The notes beneath the pieces were generated by a model, which did no database searches, was not told the DNA's origin, and saw only the letters and a list, made by a program, of their open reading frames with translations. A DNA stretch of 64,000 nt from CAZIZT01 sp964544085 (GTDB taxonomy: Bacteria > Campylobacterota_A > Desulfurellia > Desulfurellales > Hippeaceae), in NCBI GenBank assembly GCA_964544085.1, contig CAZIZT010000028.1, positions 49,386 through 113,385 of the forward strand, read 5' to 3'. A program made the position numbers and the translations under genes. Positions 35,483 through 44,395 of this stretch are shown in pieces (the stretch's first letter is position 1; each line of letters begins with the position of its first letter).

Positions 35483-37026
35483 TGTTGCGGGGGCAGATAA
35501 ATATCAGGGAAGGTTACCTGACCATTATACATGAGGCAAGCAAATTGTTAAGCAAAAAGAATACGCTGAAGGAGTCTTTAAGGGAGATTTTGAAGATTCT
35601 CTACTCCTACTGGGATGCGCCGATCTCGTTCGTTGCTCTCTATGAGCGTGATAGCTCTCAAATAAGGATCGTTGAGAGCTTCGGTATGACCAAGAAAGAG
35701 GCAATGCGTGGTATTTTTAAAAAGGGTGAGGGTGTGGTAGGCACTGTGTTTAAAAATGAGATTCCGGCAATTATTACGGATATACGTACAAATAGCCGCT
35801 ATTTGAACAAGACCAACATTCTCAAGCGTTTCAAGGGCGATTTGGTTTTTCTTGGAGTGCCTATTAAGGTAGGCGGAGAGAAATACGGTGTGTTGTGCGT
35901 GTACAAGGAAAAGGATAGGAACTTTTCAAGCGATGATGCCTTAAAGATGCTGACAACACTGGCTACGCTTATTGGTCTTACAAAGAAGATGTATGAGCGT
36001 ATGGAGGAGGAGCGCAAGTTCTGGCAGGAAGAGAAACAGATACTCCTAAACACGCTCAACCGCGATACGCAGGCGCTTGAGGAGATTATAGGTATCTCTG
36101 ATGAGATCTCCATGATCAAAAAGATGATTTTGCGCGTTGCAGATACCGATTCAACCGTTTTAATTACCGGGGAGAGTGGGACGGGCAAGTCGCTTGTGGC
36201 ACGCGCTATACACAGTTTGAGCTCGCGCAGGCGCTATCCGTTTGCCACCATCAATTGCGCAGCAATACCGGAGAATCTGCTGGAAAGCGAGTTGTTCGGA
36301 TATGAGAAGGGTGCTTTTACGGGTGCTGTGACCAGGAAGAAGGGGAAACTCGAGCTTGCTCACAGGGGTACACTTTTCCTCGATGAGATAGGTGATATGC
36401 CATTATCCCTTCAGGCGAAGCTGCTTAATGTGCTTCAGGATAAGGAGATTACAAGACTCGGTGGAGAGGAGACAATACCTATCGATGTTAGAATAATTGC
36501 AGCTACCAACAAGGACCTCGAAAAGCTGATGAAGCTTGGGGCTTTTAGGGAAGATCTCTACTACAGATTGAACGTTTTGCCTATACACATTAAACCTCTC
36601 AGGCAGAGGAAGGATGATATTCCCATACTTGTTGATCATTTCTTGAAAAAGATAAATCGTCGTCACAACAAGAACGTTCGTATTACCAACACAGCGCTTA
36701 AGGCTCTTATCAACTACGACTGGCCCGGGAATGTCAGGGAGCTTGAAAACACAATAGAGAGGCTTGTTGTTCTCAACGACACAAAGATCGATGAGACGTT
36801 TCTTCCAGATTACATCAAGAATCAGAGTCTGCGAAAGCCAGAGAGCATAGATGTGCCTTACAGAGACATACCGCTTGCTATAGAAACAATTGAACGACAG
36901 CAGATTGAGAATGCTTTGAAAAAGGCGGGCTATGTTAAATCCAAAGCTGCACGCCTGCTTGGGTTTACCATCAGACAGCTGGATTACAGGATAAAGAAAT
37001 ACGGGATCAAGGTGAAGCGGCTATAG
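35482..37026 (+). CDS. NifA-like sigma-54-dependent transcriptional activator (GAF-AAA-HTH)
   Basis: 514 residues from the ATG at 35482; the frame is open further back only as glnA antisense. GAF domain (about 20-165), linker, AAA+ domain with Walker A GESGTGKS (230-237), the sigma-54 contact loop GAFTGA (277-282) and TLFLDEIGD (297-305), and a C-terminal Fis-type HTH whose KAARLLGFTIRQLDYRIKKY closely follows the NifA HTH. There is no receiver domain, so it is not NtrC. Divergent from glnA, which has a sigma-54 promoter. No nif genes are in the window, so glnA is its best visible target. No Shine-Dalgarno is seen. Confidence 0.9.
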   Translation: MLRGQINIREGYLTIIHEASKLLSKKNTLKESLREILKILYSYWDAPISFVALYERDSSQIRIVESFGMTKKEAMRGIFKKGEGVVGTVFKNEIPAIITDIRTNSRYLNKTNILKRFKGDLVFLGVPIKVGGEKYGVLCVYKEKDRNFSSDDALKMLTTLATLIGLTKKMYERMEEERKFWQEEKQILLNTLNRDTQALEEIIGISDEISMIKKMILRVADTDSTVLITGESGTGKSLVARAIHSLSSRRRYPFATINCAAIPENLLESELFGYEKGAFTGAVTRKKGKLELAHRGTLFLDEIGDMPLSLQAKLLNVLQDKEITRLGGEETIPIDVRIIAATNKDLEKLMKLGAFREDLYYRLNVLPIHIKPLRQRKDDIPILVDHFLKKINRRHNKNVRITNTALKALINYDWPGNVRELENTIERLVVLNDTKIDETFLPDYIKNQSLRKPESIDVPYRDIPLAIETIERQQIENALKKAGYVKSKAARLLGFTIRQLDYRIKKYGIKVKRL

Positions 37027-37290
37027 GTTGTATACATACACGAGTATCTTTGCCACAGCCTCGTAGAGTTCTTCTGGTATCTCCTGATTTACAGATAATC
37101 TGTAGAGCTGATCTGCCAATTCCGGGTTTCTCTCTATGTGTATGTTGTATTTATTGGCAATCTCTTCCATTTTTTCAGCTATTAAATTCTGGCCCTTTGC
37201 AATGACACGTGGTGCTTCGTCCTTTTCTATCTCGTATTTTATTGCTACGGCTTTCTTTGTTTTTTGCGTTTTTTCCTTCTTTTCCTTCAT
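37021..37290 (-). CDS. Free-standing FlhB C-terminal-domain protein (FlhX/FlhB2-like)
   Basis: 89 residues. After a Lys-rich start, AVAIKYEIEKDEAPRVIAKGQNLIAEKMEEIA, then ERNPELADQLY and IPEELYEAVAKILVYVY match the small cytoplasmic subdomain of FlhB/YscU. The membrane part and the NPTH self-cleavage site are absent, so it corresponds roughly to the piece normally left after cleavage. Helicobacter FlhX is a known stand-alone version able to act in export-substrate switching. Start overlaps the lptD stop (TAATG); 3' end overlaps the convergent activator gene by 6 bases. Confidence 0.85.
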   Translation of the reverse strand: MKEKKEKTQKTKKAVAIKYEIEKDEAPRVIAKGQNLIAEKMEEIANKYNIHIERNPELADQLYRLSVNQEIPEELYEAVAKILVYVYNL

Positions 37291-39392
37291 TATTGACCCT
37301 TTTGAATTTTTAAGAGCCCCTTAAGTACGAGCGTTATCCAGAATCCGGTGTCAGTCTGATGCGTGTAGGAACCGGATTTATTCTCCACAGGCACCTGATT
37401 GGAATAGATATCTATTCCGAGACTGTAGCATGAACCATCGTACTTAACGCCGATCCGTTTGTGTGGATAGTAATCCCCAAAGAGGCTCTTTTCTACATAC
37501 GCATAGCTGTAGAGGTGCCTTGTCGGGTACATGTACAACGTAAAAGCCACGCCTTCATCTGTTCTTTCTAAGGAGTCTGGATCCCTTGACATTAGATACT
37601 CTGCCTGTATCCCAAAGCGTTTCAGATTCAACCTTAGCGATTCATCGGAATCAAGAAATAGACCGTGCGCAGTGGAGTAGTGTGCCTTTGAGGTAATATC
37701 AAGCCACTCAAATGGATGAAATTTTAGCTCCTCGTACATGGCAGGCCAGGGTGTATGATATGTTTTTGCAAAGTCATAGGGTTGTGTGAGTTTGAGATAG
37801 AGAAGCTCCCTGTAATGCATTCTGCCCCCTGATTCTTCCCTGATTTTCAATCTGTTTTCCAGCGTAAAACTGATTGAATTTGTTTTGGGATATACTGGAA
37901 CAAAGTCTGGAAAAGCATCCTGATATCTATCCGGTATATAGCGATAGGTTACAGATGGGGTTATGGTATGTTTGATTGCTGTGCTTTCCGATGGTTTGTA
38001 AACTCGAAACAGGGAGGTTTTGATTCTAAAGGAGTAGTCGGGTATAAATGAGCGGCGTGAATGATGGTTTGTTGATGGCGCTGTTTTCCAGTATGCATAC
38101 AGTTGATGTGCGCCGACTGACGGCAGAAGACTTAAAGGACCGAGTTTAAAGGGATATGAGAATGCATAACTTAAATCGTTGGAATAGCCCCTGTCACCTT
38201 CGATTCTGAAGTTGTAGGCTGCTGTATCGGTCAAATCCAGTGTCAGGTTCTTGAAAAGCTTCTTGTTGGTTATACCAAACTGCATTTCGGGCAGTTTCTG
38301 GAGCGTAAATCTGTTCGTGCTGGAAAGCAAATCCTGATAGTAGTAGGCGGTTATATTGACCCAGTAGTTACCCTTTGTAAGGCTGTAGGTTGCTGTGGAC
38401 TTCGTGTATCTATCGGAACTTAGATTCAGGTTACCCCTATCCAGGATGCGTAGATTGTTTCTGTCGTTTACAATGTTTATATCGTATTTGAAGAAACCGT
38501 AGTTACCAAGATTGAAGTACTCCCTTGCGCGCAGATATAGCCTGATTTTCTTATACATGCCATCGATGGTGTGCTTCTGGTTGAATGATGTTATATTCCA
38601 TATGCCTTTGATGTTTTTGCTCCAAAAGAAGCGATACTCGGTTTCAATGCCAGCGCCAGTTTTTGTGTAGAGAAACGGCGTTACAGTTATGTCCTGTGAT
38701 GGACTGATATTAATGAAAAAGGGCTGCTCGTACTTTATTCCCTTCCTGCTGGAGTAGCCCACAGCGGGCGATAAGAAACCGGTTTTTCGCTTACGCGCTA
38801 AACTTCTTGTTACAAAAGGCATAAACATAACAGGCGTGCTTTTTACGCGAAAGGTCACCGGATAGGTAAAAACATAGTTATCCAGGACAAGATAGGTGTG
38901 CTTCGATGTAACGGACCAGGTGGATTTTCCTTCTCTTAGACAGGTGCCGATATTCGAGCACTTACAGCTTGTCAGATAGGCATCCTCAATGTAGTAACGC
39001 TTCTTTGAAAGCATTACTATCCTTTTTGCGCTCAGATATAGACCCGATGTTGCTACGTACATAGTTGCGTTGTCGATGTAACCTTTGTATCGCATAAGGT
39101 TTAGTCGGGCGTGACTTCCTTTTATCCAGTTGCCCTTTCTATCCGCTATTGAAATATGCCCGTCCAGGGTTGCCGTGTAAGTGGTTTTATCGAAGTAGAG
39201 CTCATCTGCATGGAGGGTGTATTCCGCATTGGATATGGTACAGTTACCACTTGCATAGTAGCTATTATTCTTTTGATTATAGATTATACGGTTTGCTTCG
39301 ATATGGATTGCTTCGACATTTTTCGCTTCCGCAGGCAGGCATAGCAACAGCAACAGTAGTAACGGAAGCGAAAAATGGAGTCTGCGTGACAT
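37290..39392 (-). CDS. lptD: LPS-assembly protein LptD
   Basis: 700 residues. Signal peptide (1-23), an OstA-like beta-jellyroll (about 30-150, ANRIIYNQKNNSYYASGNC, LHADELYFDKTT), and a large C-terminal beta-barrel with alternating aromatic strands (about 170-700). With LptE it inserts LPS in the outer leaflet. Cysteines lie mainly in the LTSCKCSNIGTC segment and near the barrel end, where disulfides would form. Not next to surA here, unlike enterobacteria. The last residues do not end in the usual aromatic barrel signature. Confidence 0.92.
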   Translation of the reverse strand: MSRRLHFSLPLLLLLLLCLPAEAKNVEAIHIEANRIIYNQKNNSYYASGNCTISNAEYTLHADELYFDKTTYTATLDGHISIADRKGNWIKGSHARLNLMRYKGYIDNATMYVATSGLYLSAKRIVMLSKKRYYIEDAYLTSCKCSNIGTCLREGKSTWSVTSKHTYLVLDNYVFTYPVTFRVKSTPVMFMPFVTRSLARKRKTGFLSPAVGYSSRKGIKYEQPFFINISPSQDITVTPFLYTKTGAGIETEYRFFWSKNIKGIWNITSFNQKHTIDGMYKKIRLYLRAREYFNLGNYGFFKYDINIVNDRNNLRILDRGNLNLSSDRYTKSTATYSLTKGNYWVNITAYYYQDLLSSTNRFTLQKLPEMQFGITNKKLFKNLTLDLTDTAAYNFRIEGDRGYSNDLSYAFSYPFKLGPLSLLPSVGAHQLYAYWKTAPSTNHHSRRSFIPDYSFRIKTSLFRVYKPSESTAIKHTITPSVTYRYIPDRYQDAFPDFVPVYPKTNSISFTLENRLKIREESGGRMHYRELLYLKLTQPYDFAKTYHTPWPAMYEELKFHPFEWLDITSKAHYSTAHGLFLDSDESLRLNLKRFGIQAEYLMSRDPDSLERTDEGVAFTLYMYPTRHLYSYAYVEKSLFGDYYPHKRIGVKYDGSCYSLGIDIYSNQVPVENKSGSYTHQTDTGFWITLVLKGLLKIQKGQ

Positions 39393-39398
39393 TGCAAG

Positions 39399-39737
39399 CT
39401 ACACGGCGCTTGAGCCTCTCTCGCCGGTTCTAATTCTGATTACATCTTCTATAGGAATAATGAAAATTTTGCCATCTCCTACCTTGCCGGTTTTTGAAGT
39501 TTCTATTATCTTTTCAACGACAGAATCGACCATCTCGTCGTCGACAACCACTTCTATCTTCACCTTTGGTAGAAAATCGACCACATATTCAGCACCACGG
39601 TATATCTCTGTATGACCTTTCTGTCTTCCGTAGCCCTTAACTTCGCTTACTGTAAGGCCCTTGATGCCTATCTCCATTAATCCCTCTTTAACTGCGTCGA
39701 GTTTGAACGGCTTGATGATAGCCTCGATCTTTTTCAT
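39399..39737 (-). CDS. glnB: Nitrogen regulatory protein P-II
   Basis: 112 residues. Trimeric sensor of 2-oxoglutarate and ATP/ADP that controls nitrogen assimilation. KKIEAIIKPFKLDAVKEGL start, T-loop with uridylylation residue Y51 in EIYRGAEYVVDF, and the C-terminal TGKVGDGKIFI loop are intact. Unusually, it lies between a DUF2802 gene and lptD in the long rpsB operon, with no amtB or glnA next to it. Start overlaps the DUF2802 gene (ATGA). Confidence 0.95.
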   Translation of the reverse strand: MKKIEAIIKPFKLDAVKEGLMEIGIKGLTVSEVKGYGRQKGHTEIYRGAEYVVDFLPKVKIEVVVDDEMVDSVVEKIIETSKTGKVGDGKIFIIPIEDVIRIRTGERGSSAV

Positions 39738-40144
39738 CTGGTTTCCTCCTCGTACAGTTTTATGATAAGCTCCACTTCTCCTTTGTTCATCTTTACGCTT
39801 TTTGCGATCTCATCGAGGGGTACTCCCTCTTTCTTCATTCGGATTATTCTTTCTTTCAGATCACTTTCGAAGGTTTTATTACGTATGGTGGTTAAAAGCT
39901 CCGTTAGCAGCATGTTTTTTCGTCTTACATCCTCAAGCAGGCTGTTTATTCTTTCCTGCTGTTCCATTATGCGATCGTTGGCTATGTTCAACAGGTATTT
40001 CTGTTTGTCAAGTAGATTCCTCATGCCCTCTATTAGCTTCAGGATGCTCTCTTTTTCCTTATTATTAAAATAGCGAGAGGTAAAAATGTAAGCTGCTACA
40101 GCTATGTCGAATATAGCCTGAAGGATCATTATTGTTTCGTTCAT
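39734..40144 (-). CDS. DUF2802-like membrane-anchored coiled-coil protein
   Basis: 136 residues. One N-terminal membrane helix (about 3-22), a coiled coil (about 28-80), and a C-terminal HTH-like helix pair (MKKEGVPLDEIAKSVKMNKGEVELIIKLY) typical of DUF2802. Such proteins often sit in flagellar gene clusters and next to FapA or PilZ genes in related bacteria; function is not known. Overlaps the PilZ gene and glnB by 4 bases each. Confidence 0.7.
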   Translation of the reverse strand: MNETIMILQAIFDIAVAAYIFTSRYFNNKEKESILKLIEGMRNLLDKQKYLLNIANDRIMEQQERINSLLEDVRRKNMLLTELLTTIRNKTFESDLKERIIRMKKEGVPLDEIAKSVKMNKGEVELIIKLYEEETR

Positions 40145-40707
40145 CTTTGTCTGTTCTTAATCATCTTTCTTTCGAAGAATATCATATAGTGAATGATTAG
40201 CTCCGTATCTTCCTTCTTTATCTCTTCGAAGGTACAACCATAGCAGATGCCATCGGGATGTTCCTTTGTATGTGTAATCCGTGCCAGACACTTTATCTCA
40301 TAGTGCAGTGCGATAGGAAGGCTAAGACGCATATAAACAAGCCCGTTTTCTGCAAGCCTGACATTTGTTACGAATGAAATACCGTTCTGTGAAAGGTCGC
40401 ATGTGTAGACCTTTGTAAACTCCTCCATCTGTTTTGCCCGTTCTTTATCCTTTAATAGGTCGATGATGTAGTTGAGCTTGGCGTCCATCTGCTGCATCAT
40501 GAGCACGAAGGCTTTATTAAGGTCACCAAAGCTGGCATCAAGTTTTTCAAGTGCCATGAAGAACTTTATAGAGTCTGATGGATCGACCGTGTAGTAAATC
40601 TCCTCCCTGATGCGATCGATCTCATTTTCTTTTACAGGTTTTATATAAGCTAACAGTCTGTTTTTGATTCTTCTTGAGCTTCTCTTCTCATCACTCTTAA
40701 CTGACAT
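40141..40707 (-). CDS. PilZ-domain protein, probable c-di-GMP receptor
   Basis: 188 residues. A helical N-terminal half (about 1-90) precedes a PilZ barrel. The DxSxxG motif is CDLSQNGISF; the Arg-rich start (KRSSRRIKNR) may supply the RxxxR element, though it is far from the barrel. The layout resembles PilZ proteins with an N-terminal YcgR-like part, many of which brake flagella. Neighbours DUF2802 and FlhB-type genes support a motility link. Overlaps ubiA by 11 bases. Confidence 0.75.
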   Translation of the reverse strand: MSVKSDEKRSSRRIKNRLLAYIKPVKENEIDRIREEIYYTVDPSDSIKFFMALEKLDASFGDLNKAFVLMMQQMDAKLNYIIDLLKDKERAKQMEEFTKVYTCDLSQNGISFVTNVRLAENGLVYMRLSLPIALHYEIKCLARITHTKEHPDGICYGCTFEEIKKEDTELIIHYMIFFERKMIKNRQR

Positions 40708-41548
40708 ATCTACCTACCAAAAAGGTAAATAACAGTACGACACTAATATAGCTGTTAATATTGAAAAACGCAAGGTTAATCTTGTTTGGATCCTTTGGAT
40801 CGACCAGCTTATGCTCCACAACAAGTAGTGCTGCAACAATAAGGGCACCTATCAATGAAACGGGATGGAGTTTGAATAGATACATACTGACCAGAAGCAA
40901 TGTAAACGCTATTGCATGGAATAGGCGTGCTATAAGCATTGCTTTTCTTTCACCAAATTTAGCTGGTATGGAGTGAAGGCCGTAGCTTCTGTCAAACTCT
41001 ATATCCTGCAAAGCATAAAGCACATCAAAGCCGGCAATCCAGAATGTTACAAATCCAGCCAAGAACCATATTGGTGGTGATAGAGTACCGCTTGAAGCCA
41101 CATAACCACCCAGTGCGGCTATGGCATCGGTTGCACCAAGGTAGAGATGACACAGCCATGTGTAGCGCTTTGTGTAGGAGTAGGTGAGAATGAAAAATAG
41201 CGCAATGGGGGAGAGCTTAAAGGCAAGATCGTTTATCAAGTAAGTGGAAAGCTCAAAAATTACAATCGATACAGCGGTGAACAGGTAGGCTTCCTTCAGC
41301 TTTACGGCGCCCGTTACCAGTTCCCTATTTTGAGTGCGTTTGTTGGCTGCGTCTATCTTCCTGTCTATGATGCGATTCAGAGCCATTGCTGCTGATCTTG
41401 CCGAAGCCATTGCGATGGTTACGAGTATGAATACGCGCCAGGAAAAGCCGTGGGAAAAACCCATTATCATGCCGATGTATGCAAAGGGCAGGGCAAATAT
41501 TGTGTGTTCGAATTTAATCATGGACAGGAAACGTGATAGTGCGCTCAT
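40697..41548 (-). CDS. ubiA: UbiA-family prenyltransferase (4-hydroxybenzoate or menaquinone-type, MqnP-like)
   Basis: 283 residues with seven to nine membrane helices. First Asp motif NRIIDRKID with AANKRTQNRELVTG after it; the second is DVLYALQDIEFD. IKFEHTIFALPFAYIG at the start is typical of the branch annotated UbiA/MqnP. It joins a polyprenyl chain to an aromatic quinone precursor. In bacteria of this type menaquinone via futalosine is likely, so MqnP is the better functional guess. Overlaps pgsA by 4 bases. Confidence 0.88.
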   Translation of the reverse strand: MSALSRFLSMIKFEHTIFALPFAYIGMIMGFSHGFSWRVFILVTIAMASARSAAMALNRIIDRKIDAANKRTQNRELVTGAVKLKEAYLFTAVSIVIFELSTYLINDLAFKLSPIALFFILTYSYTKRYTWLCHLYLGATDAIAALGGYVASSGTLSPPIWFLAGFVTFWIAGFDVLYALQDIEFDRSYGLHSIPAKFGERKAMLIARLFHAIAFTLLLVSMYLFKLHPVSLIGALIVAALLVVEHKLVDPKDPNKINLAFFNINSYISVVLLFTFLVGRYVS

Positions 41549-42063
41549 TCTTTCACCGCCTTAAAGTAGTAGTGGAAGTAGACGTATCCAGAGATGAGTG
41601 TGAGTATTACAGAAACAAACAGGAGTGCGATTCCAGTAGATCTGAAGCCAAGCATGAGTACCACTATTGCTACAAATTGAGATGTGGTTTTGAGTTTTCC
41701 CCACCAGTTTGCAGACAGCACGACATCAACCTTTTCGATAGCGGCTATAGCTCTGAGCCCCGTAACGGCAAATTCTCTTGCAACGATTACTATTACCATC
41801 CAGTAGGGTATATCTATTATCTTTATCATTGCGATTAAAACACCTATGACGAGAATTTTATCGGCTAACGGATCCATGATTTTGCCGTATATGGTTACCG
41901 CATTGTTTGCTCTGGCAATTATACCGTCGAGTACGTCACTTAAAACACCCAGAGCAAAAAACGCTGTTGCCAGCACATTTTCGCCGTGTTCCATCAGGAT
42001 AAGTACAATGGCGAGATCCACTATTCGGAATATGGAAAGCATGTTTGGTATATGTTTTACCAT
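41545..42063 (-). CDS. pgsA: CDP-diacylglycerol-glycerol-3-phosphate 3-phosphatidyltransferase
   Basis: 172 residues, membrane helices throughout. The CDP-alcohol phosphotransferase motif DG-x2-AR-x8-G-x3-D-x3-D is complete (DGIIAR to MDPLAD). Makes phosphatidylglycerol phosphate. Starts HIPNMLSIFRI, where many PgsA have NLPNxLTxxRI. It continues the phospholipid theme of plsC and cdsA. Overlaps ubiA at its end and the transglycosylase gene at its start. Confidence 0.93.
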   Translation of the reverse strand: MVKHIPNMLSIFRIVDLAIVLILMEHGENVLATAFFALGVLSDVLDGIIARANNAVTIYGKIMDPLADKILVIGVLIAMIKIIDIPYWMVIVIVAREFAVTGLRAIAAIEKVDVVLSANWWGKLKTTSQFVAIVVLMLGFRSTGIALLFVSVILTLISGYVYFHYYFKAVKE

Positions 42064-42686
42064 AGGCTCCCTATGTTAGTATAAACTCCGTTTCTTTTCA
42101 GTATCCTTCTTGAGGATGGTGTTTTCCTTTGGCCAATCTGTACCGTTTGTTTCATGCCGTATGCACGCAAAAACTTCTGTACGTAACGCTGTGTCTCTGA
42201 AAACGGAGGAATACCATGGTATTTCTGCACGGCTGTTTCGCCGGCATTGTATGCAGCGGCGACAAGCTTTGGATCGTGATAGCGCTGTATAAGGTGCTTT
42301 AAAAAAAGCACACCTCCGCGGATGTTCTCTCTTACGTTGTTTATGTCCTTTACACCATAGTATTGCGCCGTTTTTCTGGTAAGCTGCATTACGCCTATCG
42401 CATTTTTATCTGATACAGAAGAGGGGTTGAAGTCGGACTCAATCTTCGCAATGGCAACGGCAAGAGCAGGGTCAACACCCTCCTTTTTTGCTACTTTACG
42501 TATCATCTGTATGATCTGAGCTTTTCTTTTGTGGCTAACCCCTCTGAGTATGCGTGCAAAAAAGGGGGCATGGGGTGTGAACACAACATACTTACCATTA
42601 GAATACCGAACTTGTAGAGCCCTCGCATCTGCATGAAGGACATTTATAGAACAGATAACCAGCAGTATAAGCAACTTTCTTACCAT
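42057..42686 (-). CDS. Lytic transglycosylase (SLT domain)
   Basis: 209 residues from the ATG at 42686 (TGATG overlap with the TPR gene). Signal peptide to about residue 22. The SLT domain (about 60-185) has the catalytic Glu in IAKIESDFNPSSVS, then AIGVMQLTRKTAQYYGV, AAYNAGETAV and YVQKFL. Cleaves peptidoglycan in the periplasm; small housekeeping type, possibly linked to envelope assembly. Confidence 0.92.
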   Translation of the reverse strand: MVRKLLILLVICSINVLHADARALQVRYSNGKYVVFTPHAPFFARILRGVSHKRKAQIIQMIRKVAKKEGVDPALAVAIAKIESDFNPSSVSDKNAIGVMQLTRKTAQYYGVKDINNVRENIRGGVLFLKHLIQRYHDPKLVAAAYNAGETAVQKYHGIPPFSETQRYVQKFLRAYGMKQTVQIGQRKTPSSRRILKRNGVYTNIGSLW

Positions 42687-44395
42687 CACTTAAGCTTCTT
42701 CAGCAGCTCTTTTGCTTTTCTGTTGTTGGGATAGTCTTTAATTATGCTTTTTAAGGTCTCTATGGCATCGTGTTTTCTGTTCAGTTTCATATAGATCTTG
42801 GCAAGGTGAATTCGAATGACGGCGTCGTCAGGTTTGGGTATGCTTTTGAGGGCTTTTTGTATTAACACGAGTGCTTTTGAATTGTCTCCCAGGCGGTAGT
42901 ATCCCCAGCCGAGACTGTCGAGATAGTAGGGGTTATTTGGATCAAGCTTAAGCGCCTCTTTGACAAGCTGTATTCCCTTTTTGACGTTAATTTTCTTGTC
43001 TATGTAGAGATATCCAAGGTAGTTTAAGGCTGTTGCATCTCTGGGGTTTGCCTTTAGTGTCTTTTTTAAATACTCAATGGCTTTTTTTGTGTTTTTTAGC
43101 TTCTCAAAGTAGATGTCGGCTATCATGAAATACGCTCTTGAGGGATTCTTGAATGCCGATAGGTGTTTTTTAAGGATCTCTATTGCATCCTTATACTTGC
43201 CAGCTTTTACGTAGAATTTTGCAAGCAGCAGATATGAGTCAGCGTTTTTCTTCTTTATAGAATTGACAAGCTCAAATGCTTTTTGCTCATTGTTTGTGTG
43301 TAGATAGCAGATAGCTTTGTTGTAGATAATATTCTCGGAGAAATTGGATGGCTTTTTTATGCTGTTTAGCAGTTTTAGTGCTTCTTTGTAGCGATGGGTA
43401 CTCATAAGAATGAGGGCATAATAGTATTTCAGTCTATCGGTTGTCGCGCGCACCCTGTATTTCTCGATAAACTTAAGCGCATCCTTATATCTACCCGTTT
43501 CAAGGAATGCGGCAAGGAGATGTTCGGCAAATACAGGTTTGCTGTCTGAAATGTAAGCTTTTTTGTAGAAGTCAAGTGCTTTGTTGTACTGTTTCATCAT
43601 GTAGTAGTCGTTCCCTATGGCATCGAATACACCGCCTGTTCTTAAGGGGATTGACTTATAGATGTCTATGGCTTTTTGAAACTTGCCTTGAAGTTCGTAG
43701 ATATGGGCAAGCAGGAATTTTCCAACGAGGTGCTTGGGGGTTTCCTTGATAAAGCGTTTCGCATATAGCTCCGCTTTAGTGTAGTTGTGGTTTTTTATGT
43801 AGCATCTGGCAAGATTGTAAAAGTACTCTTTGATCCTGAACTCTATTGGCTTTTGCTCCCCTTCCGTTTTTGTTAACTCCTCGAGCCTGTTGAGGTAATT
43901 TGCAGCAGCATCGCACTTTCTTTCAAGTAGACTCAGGTCCACAAGCCTGCTGTATATTTCTGGATTACTTGCAAGGTTGCCTTTTAGATGCTTTTTAAGC
44001 AACTCCAGCGCCTCTTTGTAGCGCCTCAAATCCTGTAGCATGTCCGATAGTTCTATATACAACTGCGGATCGTTAGGGTACAGCCTGATTGCCTGTTTTA
44101 AGACCTTTATAGCTTCATTGCTTTTCATGGCGTAGAAAAGCAGTTTCGCATACTCCATATAGAAACGCGGTTTCTTGTCAACCCTGAGTATCATTCTGAA
44201 GTTTTTCAGTGCGCCGTCGATGTTGAACTGATACAGATCCAGATACGCAACGAGATAGTGGTAATCAACAAACTCTTCCTTTCTTGGTGAAAAGCCATTT
44301 TGAGAGCCCGCATTTGTTTTGATGGATGAGAGAAATGCAATCAGCAAAGCGCCCAATGCTATAAGAATTCCTATACTAATCCATCTCTTTTGCAT
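42686..44395 (-). CDS. Membrane-anchored tetratricopeptide-repeat protein
   Basis: 569 residues from the ATG at 44395; the frame extends to 44425 with weaker starts. One N-terminal membrane anchor (about 5-25) places the rest in the periplasm. About fourteen TPRs follow (about 60-569; for example NPNDPQLYIELSDMLQDLRRY-type and DATALNYLGYLYIDK units). Resembles large TPR proteins found beside ispG and envelope genes in related bacteria; partner unknown. Overlaps ispG by 20 bases. Confidence 0.85.
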   Translation of the reverse strand: MQKRWISIGILIALGALLIAFLSSIKTNAGSQNGFSPRKEEFVDYHYLVAYLDLYQFNIDGALKNFRMILRVDKKPRFYMEYAKLLFYAMKSNEAIKVLKQAIRLYPNDPQLYIELSDMLQDLRRYKEALELLKKHLKGNLASNPEIYSRLVDLSLLERKCDAAANYLNRLEELTKTEGEQKPIEFRIKEYFYNLARCYIKNHNYTKAELYAKRFIKETPKHLVGKFLLAHIYELQGKFQKAIDIYKSIPLRTGGVFDAIGNDYYMMKQYNKALDFYKKAYISDSKPVFAEHLLAAFLETGRYKDALKFIEKYRVRATTDRLKYYYALILMSTHRYKEALKLLNSIKKPSNFSENIIYNKAICYLHTNNEQKAFELVNSIKKKNADSYLLLAKFYVKAGKYKDAIEILKKHLSAFKNPSRAYFMIADIYFEKLKNTKKAIEYLKKTLKANPRDATALNYLGYLYIDKKINVKKGIQLVKEALKLDPNNPYYLDSLGWGYYRLGDNSKALVLIQKALKSIPKPDDAVIRIHLAKIYMKLNRKHDAIETLKSIIKDYPNNRKAKELLKKLK

